Shown: in pieces, positions 43,860 to 53,830 of the stretch
How positions within the stretch are numbered: the first letter of the stretch is position 1
Layout of the letters: the number at the start of each line of letters is the position of its first letter
Notes under the pieces: generated by a model
Seen by the model: the letters and a program-made list of their open reading frames with translations, nothing else
Databases searched by the model: none
Told to the model about the DNA's origin: nothing
Position numbers and translations under genes: made by a program
Assembly (NCBI RefSeq): GCF_029784135.1
Contig: NC_073746.1
Location: forward strand, 225,259,882-225,323,881
Direction of reading: 5' to 3'
Origin: Toxorhynchites rutilus septentrionalis
Lineage: Eukaryota > Arthropoda > Insecta > Diptera > Culicidae
DNA length: 64,000 nucleotides

Positions 43860-46250
43860 GGCGCGACTTCTGTTGACTACGCGTCTTCGAATTTCACAGT
43901 TGTTAATGTTGTCATTGTTATCAACGAGCCAAGGTACACAAGTTCCTCTACCACCTCGAGCTCGTCGTCGTCGATCATAACACTACTACTAAGAAGAATT
44001 CCGTTACAATCAGTTCCTCCTGCTAGCATGTATTTAGTCTTAGACCCATTGATCCCAAGCCCAATCAGCCCTGCTTCGTGTTTCAATTCGGTATACAAAT
44101 TCGTTACCGTAGCATGTATTATTCCGGTTATGTCGATGTCATCAGCGAAGCAGTTAAACTGACTGAAAACTACTGGTTGAAAATCGTGCCCCGCATGTTG
44201 AAGCCCGCTCTCCGCAGAACACCTTCTGGCGCCACGTTGAAGAACAGACAGGAGAGTCCATCACCTTGTCGAAGTCCCCTGTGAGTCTCAAAGGATTCTG
44301 ACAGATCACCTGAGGTCCGCACACCGTTCATCGTTGTCTTAATCAGCCTTGTTAGATTTCGGGGAAAGTTGTGTTTGTGCGCCCTTGAAATCAACGAAGA
44401 TGTGATGCGCGGGACTTTTGGAGGATCTGCCGCAGTCTAAAAATCTGGTGCGTCGTCTAGCAACCGGGCATGAATCCGGTCTGATAACTTCCTACAAATC
44501 TGCTTACTATTGGTGATAGACGGCGAAAGAGTATCTGAGACATAAATTTAGTAAGCACTATTCAGGATCTCGACTGCACGGTTCCTACAATCCAGCTTGT
44601 CACATTTTTATAGATGAGGCAGATTACCCTGTGCTTCCACTCCTCCGGTAGCTGTTCTGTGTCTCAGATTCAGGCTATCAACCGGTACACACATTCTAAA
44701 AGTATTCCCGGACCTCTCTTGAAGAGCTCCGCTGCGAGGCCATCCGTACCAGCTGATTTGTGGATCTTTAGCTGATTAATGGCCTCCTTTACTTCACCCA
44801 TCGTCGGGGGAGGTACATCGTCGTTGTTCACTGCACCGGTGTAGTCCTCATCAACGCCGTATTGGTCTCCTGTCTGCACACTGTTCAGGTGCTGCCTTCA
44901 CCGTTCGATCACCTCGCGTTCGTTCGTCAAGATGCCTCGCTTCTCGTTCCTGTACCTTTTGGTCCACGGCACCAATCCTTTGTGCGAGGCGTTTATTTTC
45001 TTGAAGAATTTGAAGCTTGAAGCTTTTTCTCCTCTTTCTCTACCACGCGGCGCTTTTTTACCCTGCTTTCACTTCAATCGGTATCGTTGCTGCTTCCTTT
45101 TCGCACATAAGAACTCGGCACTCGTCGTCAAACCATTCGTTCTGTTGTTCATACACGATGACGGTCTCTGCTGTACTGTTAAATGTTATTTTCGGGTGTT
45201 CCAGCATTCGTCGAGTTTAGTGGCATCCAGTTTGTCGACCCCTGGTAACGCAGCTTCAAGACGCTACGAGTATGTTTTAGCAACGTTCGGCTCCTAGTGT
45301 CTCATGTTGTTGACGACTAACAGTTTTGAACCCAGTTTGATCATCACCAGTTAGTGGTCTGAACCGATATTAGCGCCACGATAGGTTCTGATGTCGTTGA
45401 TATCTGAAGTGGCGACCGTTGATCAAAACGTGGTCAATTTGCGTTTCCGTTTGCTGAGATAATCTCCAGTTGTAACGGTATTGGTGGCTGTGCTGGAAGA
45501 AGGAGCTACGTGAGGTCATGTTCTTGGAAGCAGCGAAGTCGGTAAGTCTTAGACCGTTTTCGTTGGTGCGCGGATGGGCACTGAATCTATCAATTATCGG
45601 TCTGAACTCCTCCTCATGGCCGACCTGAGCGTTCAAATCACCGATGATGATGGATGGCTGTGGACGCAGATAATGCTGACGTTGAAGAAGTTGTCTCGTA
45701 TCCTCAGTCCGCACATCTTTTCGTTGATTGTCTACCAGCCAATCACCCGTTTCGACATCTCTCCTATCGCGATGAAAGCTGTATCCGGCTCGTGTGTGTT
45801 GCCGCAGCTCTGGTAGATGGGATAACCACCTTGAAACGATCGCATGATCGAACCTTTCCAGCACACCTCCTGCAGCGCCACGATGTTGAAATATTTTTGA
45901 AAGAATTCGGGTACTCGTAAGAAAGTTGTGTGACTTGCAGTTCCATGTTCCGAGTTTCCAATCTCTAGTCCGTGTTCTTTGCGTGGGTCTGGTCCGATTG
46001 TCCTGTCTCGTTTTTTTTGTGAATTTTCCTGTGTGTATCATTTCTACGGATGACTTGCAGGATATGCGCCAAATCCCAGTCTCGACGGAAGACCATCGTG
46101 CACAGCTCTGTCGACAGTCCCACGCTGGCACGAGGCCAGTGACCATCTGCCCCTGACATGGGGAATAGACTCTGTTTTGAGCCGCACCTCCAAGGTGAAC
46201 AGACGCTCGGATAGGCCCCTCTTCCCTGTCAGCATACGACCTAGACCTCA
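43860..46250 (-). mobile_element. Decayed RTE-clade LINE in DHX34 intron 2
   Basis: Minus strand, 5' to 3' from 46250. The endonuclease domain is in at least two frames: LGTWN near 45975, NIVALQEVCWKGS, GEMSKRVIGWWTINERMCGL, then IIIGDLNAQVGHEEEFRP, FAASKNMTSRSSFF and ETQIDHVLINGRHF. Next come VKEAINQLKIHKSAGTDGLA (pre-RT), FPRNLTRLIKTTMNGVRTSG, THRGLRQGDGLSCLFFNVAP (RT), and ELKHEAGLIGLGINGSKTKY with LEVVEELVYLGSLIT at the end. This is the RTE type known in mosquitoes as JAM1. No YADD block was found in an open frame, and many frameshifts show it is dead. It lies antisense to DHX34. Confidence 0.85.
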
Positions 46251-46441
46251 ACGGGGTTGGTTACCCGATCTTCACACTAGTTACTCGTACCCCAGTCGGC
46301 ACCGCGAGGAGGTTACTAAAGTTATTGAACAAAGAAGTATGTTTATTGAATACCATTTCGATAGTACCGTTCTATCAACAAAAATGCTTGAAGTTTTCTC
46401 ACTCATCACTAACGTGCTGATGTCCCGTTTATTACTTGCAG

Positions 46442-47011
46442 CGAGCTCGCAAATCCCTCGAATCGGATCATGGTGACCCAATTACGTTGCTGAATGCGTA
46501 CAAAGAATGGTTGGAGCTTAAACAGAATCGTGTAGATTACAGGAGGGATGAGCAAGGAGAAAGCACTAAAAGGTGGTGCCGTAGACGGGGGCTTGAGGAA
46601 CAACGGTTCTACGAAATCACTAAGCTTCGAAGGCAGTTTGGAGATCTTCTACAGGACTGCGGTTTGATGGAGAATATAAACACGGAAAATTTGACCAGTG
46701 CAGACCGTGCAATCCGGCATGGTGAGCTACGACAACTGAAGGAACTGCGACGGGCGCATCGGATGGAAGCTCCCCGAAGAAGGAAGATTTTGAAATCTGA
46801 TCCATGGGGAACTGAGGAAGGAGAGGAAGATGATGGAAAAGTTGATATAAGAGATGTAGAATTTCGATTAAGTCATGATTCTTCGAAGTTGCAAGATCTC
46901 GTTTCTGGAGCCACAGCGTGCAGTTATAGAGACTTGATGACACTGAAATTAATTTTGGTGAGTGGTTTATATCCACAGATCGCAATCGCTGATGAGTATA
47001 ACTATTGTAAG
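46442..47011 (+). CDS. DHX34: DHX34, coding exon 3
   Basis: Acceptor attacttgcag ends at 46441; donor gtaaga starts at 47012; both phase 0. The 190 codons read RARKSLESDHGDPITLLNAY, then KEWLELKQNR..., STKRWCRRRGLEEQRFYEIT and KLRRQFGDLLQDCGL. This is the ratchet/OB-fold region in which DEAH helicases carry the SDHGDxLTLLNAYKEW and WCRRxGLEEQRFYE motifs. A Lys/Glu/Asp-rich insert lies in the middle. It ends with LILVSGLYPQIAIADEYNYC, which is DHX34-like. Confidence 0.94.
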
Positions 47012-47070
47012 GTAAGAGTTTTAACATAAAGATTCAACAATCATCGCACATTATGAAATCGTCTCTTCAG

Positions 47071-48239
47071 AGCCCTACTGAACAGTTCTTCCACACAAGA
47101 GCCAAACCATATGTGTCACTTCATCCGATGGGGTATTTCGGAAACAACGCACAAGTGCTCCAACTCGCTGAGGATAACATAATAGAAAAGACAGGACTGT
47201 ATAAATCTCGTCTGCCGCTCAGTTCCAACCACCAACTCTTATGCTATTTGACTTTGCTGGAAACGAACAAGACTTATCTGATGAATACCCTTCGGATGCC
47301 AGCAGCTCAAACACTTCTCCTGTTCGCACACACAATCGATACCAATCTAACGATGTCTCGTCTTGTTTGTGATTCTTGGTTGTGTCTGGATTTCCCTTCT
47401 CCGGAAAGTGGTCAAACGTTACTTCTGAAAGCTACTAATTTGAGACGTTTGTGGAATAAAATGTTAGCGGAGAAATTGAAAGGTGCGATTCATTGTAACT
47501 GTGTTTATGATGCTTAGAAATATCTGAATCGTTCTAGTTCTCACACAAACTGCCGACGAAGCGTTAGGCAAAAATGAACGGGAGAAATCTATTGAGCAGA
47601 CAAATTATGAATTATGGCAGGATTTGGCTCAATTCATGAACACCGAGGTATGTTATACTATCAAAAGGTTACTTCCTGCCGATGCGAAAATTTTGTACAA
47701 AGAATCATTGTCGGAAATGCCAGTGGACCTGGAGCCGAATCCCTTTGCCGAAGAATTTTCGCTAGTTCCAAATGAACTCAAAGGAGGAGTGCATATTTCG
47801 GAGAATATTTTATATGCTTGGTATTTATGTCTTTTCTATACAGTAACTTCGTGTATATCATCATTTGATTTTTTAGTCTGGCGGAAACTGATTGGAGTAT
47901 GCAAATGTATGATGATATAATATCTAATGATTGGGAATGTACCAACTGCAACTGTACATACAATTTAACTGGTATCCAAAAACTACAACATAAAATCGGT
48001 AAGTTATGAAATGCAATTTCTATCAGATTTAACATGGTACTATTTAATTTTTAGTGTGCAAACCAAGTGCGTCAGGAACGGAATCACTATCGACGACACC
48101 GTCCTCCAGTGGCAAACAAAAACCTAATTCAAAACAATTCCATTGTCCAGTGTGCGAAACAACTTTGTCTCTTACAGCCATTGACATTTTGAAGCATAAA
48201 AAGTCCTGCATCGAAAAAGTAGATAAACAAGTCAACTAA
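47071..48239 (+). CDS. DHX34: DHX34, coding exons 4-7 with C-terminal zinc motifs
   Basis: Exons by splice sites and frame: 47071-47482, 47538-47820, 47877-47998, 48055-48239; the introns are 55-56 bp. Exon 4 reads SPTEQFFHTRAKPYVSLHPM and LLCYLTLLETNKTYLMNTLR, characteristic of DHX34 (the HxxAKxxxxLHP motif). Exons 6 and 7 carry two Cys-rich units, WECTNCNCTYNLTGIQKLQH and FHCPVCETTLSLTAIDILKH...C, the zinc-like C-terminal domain of DHX34. Summed over all seven coding exons the frame is continuous: 1264 residues, stop at 48237-48239. AATAAA at 48301-48306 is a likely poly(A) signal. Confidence 0.92.
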
Positions 48240-48357
48240 ATTTCTACAATATTTATTGCTTTACATGGATGTTAATTAAAACAGTTTAAATGACCTATTG
48301 AATAAATATTACACGACAAGATTGATATTCGAGTTCCATGACACAGTCTTGCTTTAT

Positions 48358-48701
48358 TTAAGTTTTCATTAAATCCAACAGCAACCGCTCTATAGCCACT
48401 TCGCCAACAGTTTTCCGGAATAGCATCTCCTGAAGAGTTTTCGGATTGGCCGCTGATTTAATGCCAGGAAGTAGAAGCAGTAAATGACCCAAACGAACAC
48501 CGCCGCACTTTTCATGTAACAGACTGATGGTTTGATCCTGAAGCAGCAGAATTTCGTGCCCCGAGTACAGATTCGTATGATCTGATCGGAACAGAATCAA
48601 TGCCTTTAGACAGGCAGCCTCACGGTAGTCTACGCGTGTAAGTGTAAACTGTTGTATGATGGTTTGAAGTTTTTTGGCCGAAGGGTTGCGGGCGATAAAA
48701 T
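48358..48701 (-). CDS. NR2E-type nuclear receptor, last exon (LBD C-terminal half)
   Basis: Minus strand. The acceptor (tttttgcag) precedes 48701, and the phase-1 join to the exon ending at 61758 keeps the frame. It encodes DFIARNPSAKKLQTIIQQFT, DYREAACLKALILFRSD, ILLLQDQTISLLHEKCGG, RLGHLLLLLPGIKSA, LQEMLFRKTVGEVAIERLLL and DLMKT, then a stop. These correspond to ligand-binding-domain helices 6-12 of the NR2E group (compare the ACLK, LQD and GxLLLLLP motifs and the final hydrophobic-acidic AF-2 helix). The stop codon overlaps a minus-strand AATAAA (TAAATAAA, 48353-48360). Confidence 0.88.
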
Positions 48702-49072
48702 CTGCAAAAATACGAAAAAAGATGGTTGAAAGACTTGGAATTGTATATTTTCATGACACATGTGGTTCACAAAAAAAGTGATAACGATTAATAGCAATGA
48801 ATTCATCATAAAAAAAACTATCGATTATAATATTAGTTGTAGAGGGTGGAACGATCAAAACTTGGTCAACAATTCTTTCGAGTGTGCGTTTAAAAAAAGC
48901 CGAGTCCCCCAGCCGGTCCGTCGGAACGAGCGTACGATCCAAGGTTCTTTTCAAATAAACTACGAGTCTCGGCTAAAAAAAGAGCCGCGGTTCAAAAGAG
49001 TTTTGGCTCAAAAAAGAGCCGCGGTTCAAAAGAGCCTCGGTTCAAAAAAGAGCCTCGGTTCATAAAAGAACC
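48702..49072. repeat. AAAGAGCC/GGTTC minisatellite in the receptor intron
   Basis: From about 48965 to 49072 the words agagccgcggttcaaa, gagcctcggttcaaa and aaaagaaccg repeat irregularly, at intervals of about 17-24 bp. Individual units are partly palindromic (gagcc-gc-ggttc). The first 260 bp of the interval is the start of the 13-kb receptor intron, with no other feature. Confidence 0.7.
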
Positions 49073-49074
49073 GT

Positions 49075-49336
49075 TACTAACGTTCCCAGTGGAACTTTGG
49101 CCTTCTCAACGTAGGTATTACTTGCGTCATTTTTATTAGTAGTACTTAGTTGAGATTTCTATGCCGAAAAACAGGCCTTGGATGTATTCTGGAGTGGCAA
49201 GCTCTAGAATACGCGTGAACACAGTGCAAGACGGAAGTAATTCCTTTAACGAAAAATCCCCCTGGCCAGAATGGGAACCGAACTCGAACCACCCGCATGG
49301 TAATGTGGGACGCTAACCACTCGGCCATTGGAGCAC
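49075..49336 (-). mobile_element. tRNA-derived SINE (family 1), fourth copy
   Basis: Minus strand, with head tgctccaatggccgagtgg and A box, a slightly damaged B box (GGTTCGAGTTC) and the full body (gcgtattctagagcttgcca, tgacgcaagtaatacc). The 3' end is at aacgttagtaacgg, next to the minisatellite. It lies in the receptor intron in the sense direction. Confidence 0.85.
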
Positions 49337-49399
49337 CTGTGATGTAGTATTAGACACAGTTATTTGTGAAAAATGCAAATCAAAAATGGCTGCCGCCAC

Positions 49400-50735
49400 A
49401 AAATATAGCAGAAATAGCAAAAACAGTTCTCTTCATTCGATTACTCAAATAATTTCCCAACCATTTGAATTCTGAGTCCTCTAAACCGAAGCGCCGGAAA
49501 ATCTGTAACAACAAGGATCTGGAAATAGTTTTGAAGGCGCACTCCAGATACGAGATCACTGCAATGACCCCTTTTCTGTCTGCATCAGCAGCAGACATTT
49601 TTGAAACAACAGGAGCAGATGTGTCGGGCGGTGAGTCTGCCATCGATGTTCAAGTGGCGACAAATCCGAAGAAAAATCCTCGATTCACTGTCGAGTACTC
49701 TAATCGAATTTCGGTACGATCCTGATCAGAACGCCACGTTTACTGGTTGGTATGTACGTTACCAGGATTTGTTCACCAAAGAGGCGGTTCGAGTCGACGA
49801 TGAAACTAAAGTAAGATTGTTGCTAAGAAAATTGGGTTCGTCAGACATCCTACCGAAGATCCCCAACGAAGTAAAGTTCGACGACACGGTGAGTAAACTG
49901 AAAAGTTTAGTCGGCATCCAAGAAACAATGATCAGAACCAAGGGGCAAAATGATATCACGTGGAGGCAGATTTTGTATGAATGCCAACGACATCTAAACA
50001 GTGCAATCAGTTAGGCGGTGAAGGCGAAGTTAGGTGAAACGTCCAGGAAAGTGGCACACATCCAAGCCGAACGAGAAGAGTACAAGTAGAAAACGTCCGA
50101 AAGCGAAGAAGACTTGTGAAGGCAGAAGTGAACGGTCGGTAGATCTATCATCACTCGACATTGCATCGATTATCAACGTCCTTTCCAAGCAGACATAGAG
50201 GCAGATCGAAAGCCAACAACAAGCTCTGCAACAGGTCAAGCTGCTACAGCCTCGGACAAGCCTTCGATGCTGAAATTCGAGTGTTCATGTGAAGTGGTAA
50301 CCAAGGGGTAGAGACGTCATGGTAAATTCTTCGATACGTCAGTATTCATTTCCTCTGCCACTTGACATCTTCACATCTGTTCTCATTAGCGGAGTCGACG
50401 AAGCGGAGCATTGGAGCAATCTCCAAGCAGTCCTCCGTTGAATTCAGGAGTTCGGATTCACCTCCAAAGTGGAAAAGTGCTCGTTTGGTCAACGCCAGAT
50501 CGAATACCTAAGAAATGCTTCTCTTCTTGGATCTTCGATTCGAAAAATGGCATTATAGTCTACACGGCAAAAAGTTGGGCACTCCAGTTACTACTATACG
50601 TCTTGAATATCGAGAGCGTAAAAACAACGAAATTTGGTAATGCCGAAATTGCATTCCTCTGACTTGACGTGTTGATAAGCAAGAATTCAGAAATAGCAAA
50701 AACAGTTCTCTGCATCCGATTAAGGAGTGTATCAA
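49400..50735 (+). mobile_element. Ty3/gypsy gag-RT remnant flanked by a short direct repeat
   Basis: Plus strand. The gag matrix/capsid piece at 49690-50010 reads LSSTLIEFRYDPDQNATFTG, WYVRYQDLFTKEAVRVDDET and KVRLLLRKLGSSDILPKIPN, typical of mosquito gypsy gag. Further on, pieces of RT read DEAEHWSNLQAVLR and IQEFGFTSKVEKCSFGQRQI (50395-50510). Everything between is deleted. The ~35-bp sequence agaaatagcaaaaacagttc... occurs at 49408 and again at 50689, flanking the relic, and may be an LTR vestige or target repeat. Confidence 0.75.
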
Positions 50736-51790
50736 AAAGTAGTCTTAAACATTAAACACGTTATTTCACACAAACGGGTGATTTTTTCGTCGCTTTATTT
50801 ACATGTTAAAAATCGAAATGCAAGTCATTTTGTGTTCGTTATAAAGTTGTTTTTGAGGATTGTCGCGGATTGATTTGGAAACTAAAAAGAAAATTCTGCA
50901 CGAACTGGTGCATCCAGTTAACGCACATCCAATCTAAGAGCAGTCTAGTTGAAGAACACCCAGTTGGACAACGTCTACTGTACTCTAAAGAATTGAAGAA
51001 CTAAATAACTAGAGAAGTAAGAACTAAAGTATTAAAAAATTAGATAATTAGAGAATTCATTTACAACCGCACTAGAACTAAAAACCCTAAAACGGCCAAA
51101 GCACTTTGAATGCTAAAGCATGAGCATCCAAACACGCATCGGAAATATCTGTATTTTGAAAAATGTTTCTGAACGTCTGTGAAACAATACGTAACCATCG
51201 TGAGTTTAATAGTCACGTGAACCACCTTCAACGGCCTCAAAAAGTATCAAGCCAGACTCTTTGTCACATGAAAATAATATATCCATCTTAACTTATGCAT
51301 AGCGAAACACACAATATTTTATTACAACAAATACAAAAATAGATGCTAGGCTTCACATATTTGATTGTAAACATTAACATTTTAATAGAATATCGCAAGT
51401 ACCCATTTCCCAGCGATCCTCGTTTCATACTTTTACGATTCTTTGATGAATACCACTTCTTCTTCTTCTTTTTGGCTTTAAGAGGGTTTAAACTTTTCAG
51501 TTCATTCGCCTCTAGATGAATACCACTATGCTAAGCCAGCAACAAACATTGAATCCCTTTTGCCAGCCGGATAACGCACTGTTCCGTGCTGTATCAGCAA
51601 ACCGGCGCGGCCAACCGCCGAGGGTTTACCATTAAGCAACTGAATAGAGAAACGAACTATAAATTATTAAAAAGTATAGTATGAACATTATAGTGATATG
51701 GTTATGATTTTATTATTTTTCTATATATCATATAGTTACACTTAGGTGCCTATTCTACCAAATTCCTTCTAGAAATCCTATTCAATTTGA
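50736..51790. other. Receptor intron, no gene recognised
   Basis: Starts with ggagtgtatcaaaaagtagt, which looks like a Tc1/mariner-type terminus, but no partner end was found. The rest is AT-rich, with low-complexity agaactaaa-type repeats near 50990-51080. Confidence 0.4.
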
Positions 51791-51794
51791 ACGT

Positions 51795-51814
51795 GTCACC
51801 CATATCTGGGTGAC
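51795..51814. repeat. Dispersed hairpin motif, second copy
   Basis: Identical to the 20-mer at 9351-9370 and followed by the same ggggc. The preceding sequence (aggtgcctattctaccaaat, ttctagaaatcctattc) matches the minus strand of 62770-62815, extending the repeat family to at least 75 bp. Confidence 0.7.
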
Positions 51815-51829
51815 GGGGCGACGAAAGTT

Positions 51830-52440
51830 TTAAAGGGACTTAGCCTTGTCGAATCCATCGTGAATGGCAAAAAACTTAATCTCTTTCTCTGCAGCAGCGC
51901 TCCTGCTACGATATACGCTCAGGAAATTGCGCTACACATACACAACCACGAGCAGCGTTGCCAATGTTCCAGTTTAAACTGGATTCTTCCAGTTTTTTTC
52001 TCTCGATCCAGTCAAACAATTGAATACTGAAATCTTCCAGTTTTTTGAAATATCATCCAGTTTTATCCAGTTTTTTATATGTGTGTTTCAGTTTTACCCA
52101 TTTTATGTAAAATAAATTCACAATGTATACATAATATGCCTTACTCACCCTTTTTATCCCTTGACCAATTTGTTTTTTTGACATTCATCGTTCGATCGAT
52201 CCAATGTGTATTTACCTTGATTTCTACAGTCAGTCGATTATATACATGTCGCACCAGCACCATTATTCCATGTCTCATAACTACATCAATATATCTTTGG
52301 CACCGCATGGAAACAACAACAATGGCAATACTTGCAAGTATCAAATATCATGCTACATGTTATTTAGTATTGCCTCAGTGGAATCGCAGCTCTAGGTATC
52401 GTTCGTACAACGTAAACCAAGCGCCAAACAAGCGTTCGCC
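51830..52440. other. Receptor intron, short tandem motif, no gene
   Basis: Positions 51968-52090 contain repeated tccagttt words (about seven in 120 bp). No coding sequence was recognised. Confidence 0.4.
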
Positions 52441-53640
52441 ATAACATGCATACAGAGCCATACATTGGTGGCTTGAAGCTACTAGAAATATAAGCACTTC
52501 TCATAATTTCGTGCTATTCTCAAAATAAACGCTTCTGTTAATATTACTGGCCTCGAAAAAAGATGCATTACTTTCTCATGCTAAAGATAAGCGCAGCTGT
52601 CATCCTTAGTGGAGAAAGTTTTGCTACTGACAAACGAAATCAAATCACATACAAAATTCCAGAACGACATTTATGTTCTTGATTACCAAATAAATGAAAT
52701 ACTCTTCCTGATAATCTCAACAACCTTGAAAAGAGTAGCATTGCTTCATTATGATCAAGAATAACGCAATTGCAATCCCAGTTAACGGCAGTTTTGCGAC
52801 TGGCACGCGAACCCAAATAACATTCTAGCAAGACATTCAAGATGCTTGGTATTCCCCAAATATTTTTTTAGGGCACAACTATAAAGCCTGCTTCACCATA
52901 GCGTCAGTTCAATGCATTGATGCAATGTCGAAGACACCATCGAAGCCTTTAAGATGACAGAAAACAAACAATGTTGACTGCTTGGAAAAAGACTGTAGCG
53001 AAAATATTTCCCTCCCGCTATCTCCCCTCCTTGTTTATATTTATCATTACGGCTGCATAATTTGCACCACCAAAAATTGTCAATCATAGCATCAAAAAAT
53101 TAGACGATTGTTGCATCGCGACAGGGCCAATGCTCACGGGAGTAGATAAAAATGGGGTTTCAGCGTAGCGAAGATACTATTTGTACATACTGGTTATGGA
53201 GCACGCATGTACGCACACAAAGCCATATATCGATGGCTTGAAGGAACTAAACATACACACACACTTATCTCCATTTTGCACTCTTCTCAACAGAAGCCCT
53301 TTCATTTAATATTTCCGGTCTTAGCTTAGCTGTTATCCTTGGTGGAGAGAGTTTTGCTATCGTCATGCTAAGCCAAATCACAGGCAAAACTCCAGAACAT
53401 TTATTTTCTTGGTGAACCGACGATAGTCTAGCTTGATGATTCCCCCACACAGTTGTGTAACTCAAAACATGAATACAATGGCGTCAGTTTGATGCAATAA
53501 TTGCAATGTAAGAGACATCAGCGAGTGAGTAATTTGTTCGCGTACACAGTTCAATCCGAAATGAAGACATGGCGCAAAACAAGGAAGAACAAGCGATGTT
53601 CATTGCTTCGTATCTAGAACGATACAGAAAGTTTGCTTCA
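52440..53640 (-). repeat. Dispersed non-coding repeat, copy 2 (inverted)
   Basis: Inverted relative of 41345-42665. It contains two sub-units, at 52450-52830 and 53215-53570, each with agccat-ta-ggcttgaag, cttctcaa, gtcatcctt-gtggaga-agttttgct and ccagaacatttat blocks. Its continuation (59410-59640) is displaced by the I-clade LINE, suggesting that the LINE inserted into a resident copy. Confidence 0.75.
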
Positions 53641-53830
53641 GCAAGATGCACTGTTTATACTCCAGGCAAATATTCCCCTTCGTTCTTCTTTTCCTTTGTT
53701 CACGTAGACTTTAAATCTTGTGATTCCCCTTCGTTCTTCTTCTTCTTCTTTTTCTTTGTTTACGGAGGCTTTAAATCTAACGATTCATTCGTCTCCGATA
53801 TTCTTTTGATTTCTACTTTTTGTTTGTTTC

